Positions 8,764-17,220 are shown, counted from the first letter of the stretch. The stretch: 23,965 bases of DNA from an uncultured Collinsella sp. (GCA_902470905.1 CABRIC010000030.1:1-23965), one strand, 5' to 3'. Numbers and translations: made by a program. The notes: generated from the letters alone by a model not told the origin.

Positions 8764-8803
8764 GGCGAAGGCCGTCTGGAATACCATCCAGGCGGCCTTC
8801 GCC
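8764..8803. terminator. Terminator hairpin between the convergent DUF134-NifX and ffh genes
   Basis: A 17-bp stem, 8764-8780 with 8787-8803, has one non-Watson-Crick pair and a 6-nt loop. On the minus strand it is followed by GTTTGTT, which favours use by ffh; on the plus strand the tail (ATACACG) is poor. It lies 56 nt after the plus-strand gene and about 20 nt after the ffh stop. Confidence 0.75.
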
Positions 8804-8823
8804 ATACACGACTCAACTAGTCG

Positions 8824-10299
8824 TTACTTCTTGTTGCGCATCTGCGCTTCCATCTGGCGCAGCAGGTCCATATCGGACTTGGGGCCGCCCGTACCCAGGC
8901 CGCCCATGCCGCCCAGACCCATAGCGTCCAGGCCAGGGATATTGGGCATGCGCATCCTCTTGCCCTTCTTGCCCTTTTTGCCCTTCTTGCCGCCGGCCTG
9001 CGCCTGATTGGCCATCGTGCGCATGCGGCCCATCATCTTGTTCATCTCGCCCCACTGCTTCATAAGGCTATTGACCTCGGTGGGGGTCACGCCGGCGCCC
9101 TTGGCAATGCGGGCACGGCGCTGGCCGTTGATGATGGAGGGACGCAGGCGCTCCTCCTTGGTCATCGACATGATGATGGCCTCGTTCTTGTCGAAGATGC
9201 CCTCGTCCAAATTGCCGCCCATCTGGTTGAGCGCGCGCTGGCCGCCGGGGAGCATACCCAGGATGCCCTTCATGCCGCCCATCTTCTTGACAGCCTTCAT
9301 CTGGTCGAGCATGTCGTTCATGGTAAAGCCCTCGCGCAGCATACGCTCGGCAGCCTCGAGCTGCTCGGCGTCGGCCGCCTCCTGGGCCTTCTCGATGATG
9401 CCGACAACATCGCCCATGCCCAAGATTCGCTTGGCCATTCGGTCGGGATAGAACGGCTCCAGCGAATCGGGCTTCTCGCCCATGCTCACGAACTTGATGG
9501 GCTTGCCGGTCACCTGGCGCACGGAAAGCGCGCCGCCGCCACGGGCATCGCCGTCGAGCTTGGAGATGATCACGCCGTCAAAGTCGGTGCGCTCGGCGAA
9601 GGTCGAGACGACGTTGACGATATCCTGGCCGGTCATGGCATCGACGACCATCAGCACCTGATCGGGCTTGACGGCCTTCTTGATATCCACGGCCTCCTGC
9701 ATCATCTGCTCGTCGATCTGCAGACGACCGGCGGTATCGACGATGACTACATCGCGCAGGTGGTCGACTGCCTCCTGGATGGCACCCTTGGCGATATCAA
9801 CCGGGTGCTCGCCGTCGCCGCGGAAGACCGGCACGCCGATCTCTCCACCGAGTGTGGCCAGCTGGTCGGCAGCGGCGGGACGGTAGACGTCGCACGCGGC
9901 GAGCAGCGGCGAGCGACCCTGCTTCTTGAGCAGGTATGCCAGCTTTACGGCCGCCGTGGTCTTACCGGAGCCCTGCAGGCCCACGAGCATGATGACATTG
10001 GGGATGCGGTTGCTAAAGACGAGCTTGCTCTCGGTGGAACCGAGCATCTCGGTGAGCTCATCGAGCACGATCTTGACGACGTTTTGCGCCGGCGACAGCG
10101 ACTCCATGACCTCGGCGGTCATGCAGCGCTCCTTGGTCTTGGCGACAAACTCCTTGACGACCTTAAAGTTGACGTCGGCCTCGAGCAACGCCATGCGAAT
10201 GTCGCGCATGGCAGAGGTGATATCGGCCTCGGTCAGTTTACCCTTGCCGCGCAGGCGGTCAAATGTGTCGTTGAGGCGATCGCTCAGAGAATCAAACAC
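8824..10299 (-). CDS. ffh: Signal recognition particle protein Ffh (SRP54)
   Basis: GTPase of the signal recognition particle; binds 4.5S RNA and the signal sequences of nascent membrane proteins and docks to FtsY. 491 residues, slightly long because of the tail. N-domain about 1-90; G-domain with G1 GLQGSGKTT (107-115), a DTAGR motif and SKLDGDARGG; then the methionine-rich M-domain (GFTMNDMLDQM, KKMGGMKGILGMLPGG, RRARIAKGAG). The C-terminal extension has a lysine-glycine run (GGKKGKKGKKGKRMRM) followed by Gly/Met-rich sequence. GTG at 10299 is chosen from AAGGAGTGACTA just before it. It starts 10 nt after the ftsY stop and closes the series; a terminator hairpin follows. Confidence 0.97.
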   Translation of the reverse strand: MFDSLSDRLNDTFDRLRGKGKLTEADITSAMRDIRMALLEADVNFKVVKEFVAKTKERCMTAEVMESLSPAQNVVKIVLDELTEMLGSTESKLVFSNRIPNVIMLVGLQGSGKTTAAVKLAYLLKKQGRSPLLAACDVYRPAAADQLATLGGEIGVPVFRGDGEHPVDIAKGAIQEAVDHLRDVVIVDTAGRLQIDEQMMQEAVDIKKAVKPDQVLMVVDAMTGQDIVNVVSTFAERTDFDGVIISKLDGDARGGGALSVRQVTGKPIKFVSMGEKPDSLEPFYPDRMAKRILGMGDVVGIIEKAQEAADAEQLEAAERMLREGFTMNDMLDQMKAVKKMGGMKGILGMLPGGQRALNQMGGNLDEGIFDKNEAIIMSMTKEERLRPSIINGQRRARIAKGAGVTPTEVNSLMKQWGEMNKMMGRMRTMANQAQAGGKKGKKGKKGKRMRMPNIPGLDAMGLGGMGGLGTGGPKSDMDLLRQMEAQMRNKK

Positions 10300-10309
10300 T
10301 AGTCACTCC

Positions 10310-11227
10310 TTAGTTGGACTCGCCCACCAGGGCGCGGCAGAAATCTTTGGCATTAAACTCCTGCAGGTCATCGACCTGCTCGCCCACGCCGATGCGCAGG
10401 ATGGGAAGCTTGAGCTTCTCGGCCACGGCCATGGCGATACCGCCCTTTGCCGTGCCGTCGAGCTTTGTCATGATAATACCGTCCAGGCCAAGCGCCTCGT
10501 TAAACTCGAGCGCCTGGTTCAGACCGTTTTGGCCAGTGGCGGCATCGATCACAAGCACGACCGAGACCGGCATGGGACCGGCGGCCATATTGGCGGCGCG
10601 CTTACGCGTCACATTGACCACCTTGGCGAGCTCGCGCATGAGCTCGGGGCTCGTGTGCAGACGGCCGGCGGTATCGATAAGCACCAGGTCGCTGCCGCGC
10701 TTATCGGCCTCGTCGAGCACGTCATAGCACACACTAGCCGGATCGGAGCCGCGATCGCGCTTAATGACGGGGACGCCGGCGCGCTGGCCCCACACATCGA
10801 GCTGCTCGATGGCGGCGGCGCGGAAGGTGTCGGCCGAACCGATCACCACGTTCTTGCCGCGGGCAGCCATAGCGCTCGCAATCTTGCCAACCGTCGTGGT
10901 CTTGCCGGCACCGTTAATGCCCACAAACAGCACGCAGCTCGGCGTATCGGAGAACGGATCGTGCTCGATGGGCACAAAGTGCTGCTCGAGCTGCTCGGCC
11001 AAGGCGCGACGGAGTTGCGGGGCAGTCTTGAGGTTCTTCTTAGCCGCGGCATCGCGCAGATCATCAGAGACCTGAATGGCGACCTCGGCACCCATGTCAC
11101 CCATGACGAGGGTGTCCTCCAGGTCCTCCCAAAAGTCCTCGTCGACCTCGCCGCCAAAGTAGAAGACCTCGTTGAGTGCCTCGCGGCTGCGCTCAAGTCC
11201 GCGCGAGAGAGCGTCAAAGAATCCCAT
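10310..11227 (-). CDS. ftsY: Signal recognition particle receptor FtsY
   Basis: SRP receptor GTPase that delivers ribosome-nascent chain complexes to the Sec translocon at the membrane. 305 residues: this is the short form with only the NG domains and no acidic A-domain. It opens MGFFDALSRGLERSREALNE, an amphipathic membrane-targeting helix in such forms. Motifs: G1 GINGAGKT (103-110), the insertion-box region SADTFRAAAIEQL, DTAGRLHT, and TKLDGTAKGG. ATG 11225-11227 overlaps the TAA of smc (11227-11229) by one base, so translation is probably coupled. Its partner ffh follows directly. Confidence 0.97.
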   Translation of the reverse strand: MGFFDALSRGLERSREALNEVFYFGGEVDEDFWEDLEDTLVMGDMGAEVAIQVSDDLRDAAAKKNLKTAPQLRRALAEQLEQHFVPIEHDPFSDTPSCVLFVGINGAGKTTTVGKIASAMAARGKNVVIGSADTFRAAAIEQLDVWGQRAGVPVIKRDRGSDPASVCYDVLDEADKRGSDLVLIDTAGRLHTSPELMRELAKVVNVTRKRAANMAAGPMPVSVVLVIDAATGQNGLNQALEFNEALGLDGIIMTKLDGTAKGGIAMAVAEKLKLPILRIGVGEQVDDLQEFNAKDFCRALVGESN

Positions 11228-14200
11228 TATGCATTCACGACCTTTCCGGTTTCGCGATCGAGTTTTTGCGAGACGACGCGACTGACGCCGTCGGCTTGCA
11301 TCGAGACGCCATAGAGGACGTCAGCGTCCTCCATAGTACGGCGCTGATGCGAAATGACCAAGAGCTGCGTATCGGAACGCAACACATCGAGGGCGCCGAT
11401 GAGCTTGGACAGGTTGGCGTCGTCGAGCGCCGCCTCAACCTCGTCCAGCACATAGAACGGCACCGTGCGCGTACGGTACACGGCAAAGAGCAGGGCGAGC
11501 GCCGTCAGACTCTTCTCGCCGCCCGACATGAGCATCATCTTGGTGATGCGCTTGCCGCGCGGCTGTGCCACGACCTCAATGCCCGTCTCGGCCGGATGCT
11601 CGGGATCGGTCATCTCCAGATGAGCCTGACCACCCGGGAAGAGCATTGCGAAGATCTCGCGGAAGTTCGCGTCGACCTTCTCAAACGTCACCAGGAACGC
11701 CTTGCGCATCTTACGATCAATGGCCACCGTGATCTTGGTGAGCGCCTTGCGCGCGCTCTCCAGATCGGCCAGCTGTTCCTCGATGTAGTCGGCGCGGCGC
11801 TTAAGCTGCTCGTACTCCTCCATGGCAACTTGGTTAACGGGACCAAGGTTGTTGATCTGGCGCACAAGCTGGTTGAGTTCGCACTCGGCGGCATCGCGGT
11901 CCGTGGGCGCCGGAAGCATGAGCGCTTCCTCGAGTACCGTGGTGCCATCGGCGGTAATGGCCTTAATGGCGGCCTCTACCTGCACCTCGAGCTTGCCACG
12001 CGCGACCTTGAACTCGTTTTGCGTGGCGGAGGCGATATCGACTCGCTCCTTAGCGCGGGCAACCTCTGCCTTGGCATCCTCAATGGTCTTCTTGAGCGAA
12101 GCGGAGTCCGCCTCCTCCAGAGAGGCCTGGTCACGCAGGCGCGCGGCCCAGTCCGAGGCGCGCTCCAGCAGGGCCGAGTAGCGCTCGTGCATGGGATCGA
12201 CGCGCAGTCGCAGCAGCTCAAGCGAGCGCGAAGCCTGGCGCGTTCCGCGGATACGGCGGTCGATACCCTCCAGACGATGCTCCAGATCGGGAACGCGGCC
12301 CTTCAGCGAACGCAGGCGCTCGCTCGTCTGGGCCAGATGCACCTTGGCATCGGCGAGCTTACCGGCTGCCTCGGAATCGTCACGGCGTACGCGATCGAGC
12401 TCATCGTTGGCTTCGGCAATCTGGAGCCCAAAGTCGCTTGCCTGCGCACGGGCCTCGTCACGCGAACGAGTGAGCTCGTCAACGCGCGGGCGCGCAGCAC
12501 GAACGGCCTCGGCGGCCTGTTCGCGGCGCTTGGAAATGCGCACGCGCTCGACCTCGGCATTGTTGGCGCTTTGCTCCAGACGGCCGATCTCGGAGAGCAG
12601 CGAGCGGCGCTCGCCCTCAAGACGGGCGATCTCGCCGGCTGCATCACCCTCGGCGGCACGCGCCTCCTCGACGGCCGCGTTAGCCTCAACGACTTGGTCC
12701 GAAGCATGCTCAAATACCGCAGCCAGATCGGGCTCCAGGCCCTCCAGCTCGCGAATACGACGCTTGCGCTCCAGGGCACCCGAAGCCTCGCCGGAATCGA
12801 GTCCCACGCGCACCAGGCCGCCACAGGCGACGCGGGCGCCATCGGGGGTCACGTAAGTCACGCCTTCAACGACCGGCGCCGACAGCGCGGCAGCAAGATC
12901 GTCAACGACGTAATAGCCGCCGAGCAGCGCCTCGACGACGGGACCGTAGCCTGCGCGCACGGACAGACGATCAACCAGACGGGTACCGGAGGCGCCCTCA
13001 GCGGCGGTAGAGCCGCTCACGCCGCGCGCCACCAGCAGTGCCTCGCCCGAGGCCTTCTTCTGGTCCAGAGCGGCACGACCGGCACGCTCAAGCGCAGACG
13101 TATCGTCGAACAGCAGCGCATCGATATCGCCAGCGAGCAATTGCTCAACCAGGCCCTCAAGCTCGCGCGGGGCTTCGAGCACATCGCCCAGGCGACCCGT
13201 TACGTCATCGCCCAGCGCACCTACCAGACGGCTCACGAGCGGCGAGCTGTCGGCCATGCGCGCATCAAGCTTCTTTTGGCTGGCAAGCTCCGAGCGCACC
13301 TCGGACAGCTTGTTGCGCGCCTCGCTCTCGCGGGCACGCAGGTCCTTCAGGGCAGCGCGTGCCGTTTCGGTGGCTTCACGCGCATCAACCTGAGCCCGGC
13401 GCGCTTCCTCAAGAGCGACCTCAAGCTCCTCCGCACGGTCGCGACGGCTCTCGAGCGAGGCCGTGACCTCCTCGAGCTGCTCGTCAATCTGCTCCAGGCG
13501 CGAGGCATACATGTTGTCCTCGACCTCAGCGTTGCTCAGCGAATCCTTCACCTTGGCGAGCTCGAGCGCGGCGTTATCGGCCACGCGCTGCACATCGCGT
13601 TGCTCACGCGTAAGCTGCGAAATCTGATTGTCGAGCGCCACGCGCCGCTCGTGGAGCTCAGCGGCGGCAGGGCCAGCGGCGTCAACGTCCTCCTGGGCCT
13701 GCATGTGCGCGCCGGTCACTTCCTCAAGCTGCGCACGCGCGTCCTCGAGCTCCTCGACCACGCGGCGACGCTGATGCTCGGAGCTCGAAATCTGACCGCG
13801 CATGTCAGACAGGCGCGACACCATGTTGTGGCCCTTTTCCTCGAGCAGGCGCATGTCGGAGTTAATGCGACCGACCACATCTTGCATATGACGGCGCTGC
13901 TCGCCTAGGTCGCCCACAAACAGGCCCTTTTCCTCGAGCATGACCTGAAGCTTCTCGAGCTCGCGCTCCTTTTCGCCCATGCGGTACTGCGCAAGCTCCA
14001 GCTCGGCAGCGCCCTCCTTGGAGCGACTCTCCAGGTCGTTCCACTGCGACTGCAGCGAACGCAGCTCGTCGACGGCCAGCATCTGCGTAAGCTCGTTCGC
14101 GCGCGAGGACAGCTCTTTGTACTTGCGCGCGCGATCGACCTGACGCTCCAGCGGTCGCAGCTGACGGGCGATTTCCTTATTGATGTCGCGGGCACGCGTC

Positions 14201-14763
14201 AGGTGCTCGTCCATCGACTTAATCTTTTTGAGCGCACGCTCCTTGCGGCGCTTGTGCTTGGAAATGCCGGCGGCCTCCTCGATGAGGGCGCGACGCTCCT
14301 CGGGGCGGCTCTGCAAAATGGCGTCGAGCTTGCCCTGGCTGATGATGGAATGCGTATCCTTGCCCAGGCCCGAATCGTGCAGGATGTCCTGAATGTCCAT
14401 CAGGCGGCACGGACTCGAGTTGATGAGGTACTCGCTTTCGCCCGAGCGATACATGCGACGGGTGATGGCGACCTCGTCAAAGTCGACGGGCAACATATGG
14501 TCCGAGTTATCGAGCACCAGCGTGACCTCGGCGACACCCACCGGCTTGCGCGCCGACGAGCCCGAGAAGATGACATCCTCCATGGCCTGGCCGCGCAGCT
14601 GCTTGGCGCTCTGCTCGCCCAGGACCCACAGAATCGAGTCAGAGATGTTCGATTTTCCCGAGCCGTTTGGACCGACGATGACGGTCAGGCCCGGCTCAAA
14701 CGTCATATGGGCGCGGTCGGCAAACGACTTGAACCCTTTGAGCGTGAGGGACTTGAGATACAC
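11227..14763 (-). CDS. smc: Chromosome segregation protein SMC
   Basis: Condensin ATPase that organises and segregates the nucleoid. 1178 residues, the normal length. ABC head parts at both ends: Walker A GPNGSGKSNI (31-40) and, near the C-terminus, signature LMSGGEKS (1078-1085) with Walker B FYVLDE (1103-1108) and a following ISHQRRTMEDAD. Long coiled coils rich in Glu, Arg and Ala lie between the heads and a hinge at about 500-650 (LVSRLVGALGDDVTGRLGDV, GYGPVVEALLGGYYVVDD). GTG at 14763 is preceded by GCGAGGAACC. It starts 10 nt after rnc and overlaps ftsY by one base. scpA and scpB are not in this window. Confidence 0.97.
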   Translation of the reverse strand: MYLKSLTLKGFKSFADRAHMTFEPGLTVIVGPNGSGKSNISDSILWVLGEQSAKQLRGQAMEDVIFSGSSARKPVGVAEVTLVLDNSDHMLPVDFDEVAITRRMYRSGESEYLINSSPCRLMDIQDILHDSGLGKDTHSIISQGKLDAILQSRPEERRALIEEAAGISKHKRRKERALKKIKSMDEHLTRARDINKEIARQLRPLERQVDRARKYKELSSRANELTQMLAVDELRSLQSQWNDLESRSKEGAAELELAQYRMGEKERELEKLQVMLEEKGLFVGDLGEQRRHMQDVVGRINSDMRLLEEKGHNMVSRLSDMRGQISSSEHQRRRVVEELEDARAQLEEVTGAHMQAQEDVDAAGPAAAELHERRVALDNQISQLTREQRDVQRVADNAALELAKVKDSLSNAEVEDNMYASRLEQIDEQLEEVTASLESRRDRAEELEVALEEARRAQVDAREATETARAALKDLRARESEARNKLSEVRSELASQKKLDARMADSSPLVSRLVGALGDDVTGRLGDVLEAPRELEGLVEQLLAGDIDALLFDDTSALERAGRAALDQKKASGEALLVARGVSGSTAAEGASGTRLVDRLSVRAGYGPVVEALLGGYYVVDDLAAALSAPVVEGVTYVTPDGARVACGGLVRVGLDSGEASGALERKRRIRELEGLEPDLAAVFEHASDQVVEANAAVEEARAAEGDAAGEIARLEGERRSLLSEIGRLEQSANNAEVERVRISKRREQAAEAVRAARPRVDELTRSRDEARAQASDFGLQIAEANDELDRVRRDDSEAAGKLADAKVHLAQTSERLRSLKGRVPDLEHRLEGIDRRIRGTRQASRSLELLRLRVDPMHERYSALLERASDWAARLRDQASLEEADSASLKKTIEDAKAEVARAKERVDIASATQNEFKVARGKLEVQVEAAIKAITADGTTVLEEALMLPAPTDRDAAECELNQLVRQINNLGPVNQVAMEEYEQLKRRADYIEEQLADLESARKALTKITVAIDRKMRKAFLVTFEKVDANFREIFAMLFPGGQAHLEMTDPEHPAETGIEVVAQPRGKRITKMMLMSGGEKSLTALALLFAVYRTRTVPFYVLDEVEAALDDANLSKLIGALDVLRSDTQLLVISHQRRTMEDADVLYGVSMQADGVSRVVSQKLDRETGKVVNA

Positions 14764-14773
14764 GGTTCCTCGC

Positions 14774-15499
14774 TTACACGTGCTTCTTGTTCAGAATCAC
14801 GCCGTTGGTGGTGTAACCCATGCGGTCGAGCGCTTCGAGCGCGGCAGCTCCCTCGGCTTCCTTCTTTGAGGAGCCGGAGCCGCGACCCTGGCGAATACCA
14901 TCGATCAAAACCACAGCGGTAAAGGTGGGCGCATGCGCCGGGCCCTCGGAGCCAACGAGCTTGTACGCCGGAGGTTCGTGACCGTCGGCTTGCACGCACT
15001 CCTGCAAAAACGACTTGGGGTTCGCAGGATGCTCGGCACGCTCGGAAGCCAAATGCGGCTTAAGCGTACGGTGAATGAACTCCGCCGCAACGTCCCAGCC
15101 GGCATCCAGGTACAGCGCGCCCACGAGCGACTCATAGACGTTCTCGAGGGCCGAATGCAGGCCGCGCGCACCGGTACCGGTCTCGGAGGCACCAAAGATG
15201 ATGATGTCGTCGATGCCCAGCTCGTGAGAAACCTCGGACAGCGTAGCGCCCGAGACAAGCGACACCTTCAAGCGCGTGAGCTTGCCCTCGTCAAACTCCG
15301 GATAGGACTCAAACAGGGAGCGTGCGACCACAGCGCCCAAAATGGAATCGCCCAAGAACTCAAGGCGCTCATAGCTGGCAGAAACCGGCTGGCCCTCGAC
15401 TGCCGAAGGATGCGTAAGCGCCGCGCGCAGCAGCACCTTATTGTTGAACTCGTGGCCCAGGATTTCCTGGGCGCGCGTAAGTCGGTCGGATAAAGCCAA
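14774..15499 (-). CDS. rnc: Ribonuclease III
   Basis: Double-strand-specific endoribonuclease for rRNA and mRNA processing. 241 residues. Catalytic domain with signature ERLEFLGDS (44-52), giving the metal-binding Glu47 and Asp51, and a second catalytic segment LENVYESLVGALYLDAG with Glu123. The double-stranded RNA-binding domain spans about 163-232 (NPKSFLQECVQADGHEPPAY, GSGSSKKEAEGAAALEAL). The start is TTG at 15499, supported by AGGAGG eight bases upstream and only 3 nt after the acpP stop; an ATG start is not available in a sensible position. It is followed by smc after 10 nt. Confidence 0.96.
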   Translation of the reverse strand: MALSDRLTRAQEILGHEFNNKVLLRAALTHPSAVEGQPVSASYERLEFLGDSILGAVVARSLFESYPEFDEGKLTRLKVSLVSGATLSEVSHELGIDDIIIFGASETGTGARGLHSALENVYESLVGALYLDAGWDVAAEFIHRTLKPHLASERAEHPANPKSFLQECVQADGHEPPAYKLVGSEGPAHAPTFTAVVLIDGIRQGRGSGSSKKEAEGAAALEALDRMGYTTNGVILNKKHV

Positions 15500-15502
15500 G
15501 AC

Positions 15503-15745
15503 TTAAGCCTCCTTGGCAGCTTCGATAGCGTCGACGGCGTCGGCGACAGAGTTGAGCGAGAGCAGGGTCTCGTCATCGATCTCGAGGTTGAACTCGTCCT
15601 CGATAGCCGTAACCAGCTGCAGGCGCTCGAGCGAGTTGGCATCGAGGTCGTCAAAGGTGGTCTCCTCGCTAATTTCGGCAACATCGACGCCCAGAACGTC
15701 AGCAGCGACCTCGGCGATCTTGTCGAAGATTTCGGAGCGGTCCAT
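15503..15745 (-). CDS. acpP: Acyl carrier protein
   Basis: Small acidic carrier of growing acyl chains for fatty acid and phospholipid synthesis. 80 residues, the normal size, strongly Asp/Glu-rich. The phosphopantetheine serine is Ser38 in LDANSLERLQL. The residue before it is Asn instead of the usual Asp of the DSL motif. ATG 15745 is preceded by GAGAGGAAGCGCT; an ATG 15 bases upstream overlaps that signal and is unlikely. Sits 3 nt before rnc and about 120 nt after plsX, with a palindrome in the gap. fabD and fabG, often found beside it, are absent here. Confidence 0.95.
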   Translation of the reverse strand: MDRSEIFDKIAEVAADVLGVDVAEISEETTFDDLDANSLERLQLVTAIEDEFNLEIDDETLLSLNSVADAVDAIEAAKEA

Positions 15746-15781
15746 AGCGCTTCCTCTCATAGTGCATGAATACCAAAAGAA

Positions 15782-15803
15782 TGGTACCGCCCGGGCGGTA
15801 CCA
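15782..15803. terminator. 22-bp perfect palindrome between plsX and acpP (possible terminator)
   Basis: A half-site TGGTACCGCCC (15782-15792) is followed directly by its exact reverse complement. On the minus strand it is followed by ATTCTTTTGG, so a terminator for plsX is plausible, although a stem without spare loop bases must open at its tip. It could instead be an operator. It lies 67 nt after the plsX stop and 36 nt before the acpP start. Confidence 0.55.
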
Positions 15804-15816
15804 AGACACGGTTCTG

Positions 15817-15822
15817 ATTCTA
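15817..15822 (-). promoter_or_regulatory. Candidate -10 element upstream of acpP
   Basis: TAGAAT on the minus strand lies in the plsX-acpP gap. A transcript starting from it would begin near the 22-bp palindrome. No convincing -35 element is seen, so the assignment is weak. Confidence 0.3.
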
Positions 15823-15869
15823 CCCCACGACGTGCACCGCGAAGCACATAACAGCGCTCTAACTCGCTC

Positions 15870-16889
15870 TTATAAAACGATACCGTCCATAGAGTTGGCG
15901 ACATTCTCGACCAGCCCGGCGCGCACGGCTTCGGCCGCCGCGAGCGTACCGTTTTTGACAGCCTCGACCGAGGTGGCACCATGGCCGATCAGGACCACGC
16001 CGCGCAGGCCCAAAAGAATCGCGCCGCCCTTGGCGTCGCCCGAAAGTTTGGCTTTAATCTCGCGCATCTGCTTTTTGATGAGCAGCGCGGCAATCTTGGT
16101 GCCGAGCGAAGACATAAAGACACCCTTGAGCTCCTGCAGCAAAAACTTGGCAGCGCCCTCGGTGGCCTTGAGCGCAATATTGCCCGACATACCATCGGCA
16201 ACGACGACATCGAAGTTGCCTGAGGTGAGGTCGGTGCCCTCGCAGTTACCAACAAAGCCGGGAACGGCGGCCTTCATAGCAGGGAAACAGGCCTTGGTAA
16301 AGTTAGAACCCTTCTCGTCCTCGGTGCCGTTGGCAAGCAGGCCCACGCGAGGATGCTCGATGCCCAGGACGACGCGGGCATAGGCGCTGCCCATCTGGGC
16401 AAAACGCACCATATCGTCAACCTCGACATCGGGGTTGGCACCCATGTCGCACAGCACCGTCAGACCGCCGGCGCGATTGGGCAGCGCATTGGTCAGACAG
16501 GGGCGCACCGGCTGCTTCTTGCCTTCGGCCTGATACCTAAACGGCGTCACGTAGGCGGTGGCAGCGGCGGTCATGGCACCGGTCGAGCCGGCGGAGAAGA
16601 ACGCATCCGCGTTGCCCTTCTTAATGGCGCGGCAAGAAAGCACGATCGACGACTTACGCTTGGTCATCACGGCGCGAATGGGATCGTCATCCATGGCGAT
16701 AACGTCAGGTGCCTCAAGGGCCTCAACACGTGCATGGGAAGCTGCAAAGGGATTGACGATTTCGGCCGGGCCAGCCGCCAAGACCTCGATATCGGGATCG
16801 GCGGCAAGCGCAGCCTCGATACCATCGAGAACAACCTGAGGTTTCTCGTCTCCGCCCACAACGTCTACACAAACGCGAACGTTACTCAT
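15870..16889 (-). CDS. plsX: Phosphate acyltransferase PlsX
   Basis: Converts acyl-ACP to acyl-phosphate, the entry step of the PlsX/PlsY phosphatidic acid route; peripheral membrane enzyme. 339 residues, normal length. Visible family segments: N-terminal VCVDVVGGDEKPQVVLDG (in place of the common DAMGGD), SAGSTGAMTAAATAYVT, GGLTVLCDMGANPDV, LLANGTEDEKGS, and DVVVADGMSGNIALKATEG. Two ATGs lie six bases apart; ATG 16889 has AAGGAG seven bases upstream while the one at 16895 is only one base from it, so 16889 is chosen. The ribosome binding site follows a strong intrinsic terminator almost directly, leaving no room for a promoter after it. Supplies phospholipid synthesis together with acpP and, through exogenous fatty acids, fakA. 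Confidence 0.96.
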   Translation of the reverse strand: MSNVRVCVDVVGGDEKPQVVLDGIEAALAADPDIEVLAAGPAEIVNPFAASHARVEALEAPDVIAMDDDPIRAVMTKRKSSIVLSCRAIKKGNADAFFSAGSTGAMTAAATAYVTPFRYQAEGKKQPVRPCLTNALPNRAGGLTVLCDMGANPDVEVDDMVRFAQMGSAYARVVLGIEHPRVGLLANGTEDEKGSNFTKACFPAMKAAVPGFVGNCEGTDLTSGNFDVVVADGMSGNIALKATEGAAKFLLQELKGVFMSSLGTKIAALLIKKQMREIKAKLSGDAKGGAILLGLRGVVLIGHGATSVEAVKNGTLAAAEAVRAGLVENVANSMDGIVL

Positions 16890-16906
16890 ATACATGCTCC
16901 TTATAC

Positions 16907-16936
16907 AAAAATGGCCGACTCATTGAGCCGGCCATT
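16907..16936 (-). terminator. Intrinsic terminator or attenuator directly before plsX
   Basis: On the minus strand a 12-bp stem with one G-U pair (AATGGCCGGCTC with GAGTCGGCCATT), a 3-nt loop AAT and a TTTTTG tail. It ends six bases before the plsX Shine-Dalgarno. It can terminate rpmF transcripts, yet plsX must be read through it or released from it. Confidence 0.85.
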
Positions 16937-16939
16937 GTG

Positions 16940-16973
16940 GTTCCATTTGGAACGGCATCGCATCCAGAGTATA
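16940..16973 (-). promoter_or_regulatory. Candidate plsX leader promoter (-10) and small hairpin
   Basis: TATACT on the minus strand (16968-16973) is a good -10, but no good -35 is seen inside the rpmF 3' end. A small palindrome, GTTCCA-TT-TGGAAC (16940-16953), lies between it and the terminator. If used, the leader would be about 70 nt with two hairpins. Confidence 0.35.
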
Positions 16974-16976
16974 CCG

Positions 16977-17156
16977 TTACTCGGTAACGATAACCTCGCG
17001 GTCCTTGTAGAAACCGCAGCTGGGGCACACGTGGTGCGGAAGCTTGACAGCGCCGCAACGGGGGCACGTGGACTGAGCCGCAGCCGAGATCTTCATGTTG
17101 GCGGAACGACGGGTGTGAGTGCGGATACGACCCTGCTTTTGTTTAGGTACGGGCAT
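16977..17156 (-). CDS. rpmF: 50S ribosomal protein L32
   Basis: Small zinc-ribbon protein of the large ribosomal subunit. 59 residues; begins MPVPKQKQGRIRTHTRRSAN and carries a four-cysteine ribbon at Cys31, Cys34, Cys44 and Cys47 (CPRC and CPSC), so it is the zinc-binding (C+) form. ATG at 17156 has AAGGAAGG a few bases upstream. Lies 64 nt after the yceD stop, an arrangement found in many bacteria, and is followed by the terminator in front of plsX. Confidence 0.96.
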   Translation of the reverse strand: MPVPKQKQGRIRTHTRRSANMKISAAAQSTCPRCGAVKLPHHVCPSCGFYKDREVIVTE

Positions 17157-17220
17157 AGTGACCTTCCTTATGAACTATCCAGTGTGGCGATTACGCGCAA
17201 GTAGCAATACTACCACAGTT

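Noticed and set aside
11176..13908. A very long open frame (about 910 codons) antisense to smc
   Set aside because: It lies entirely on the opposite strand of a clear smc gene, has a low-complexity Arg/Leu/Ala/His composition with no recognisable domain, and is explained by the high-GC codon bias of smc.
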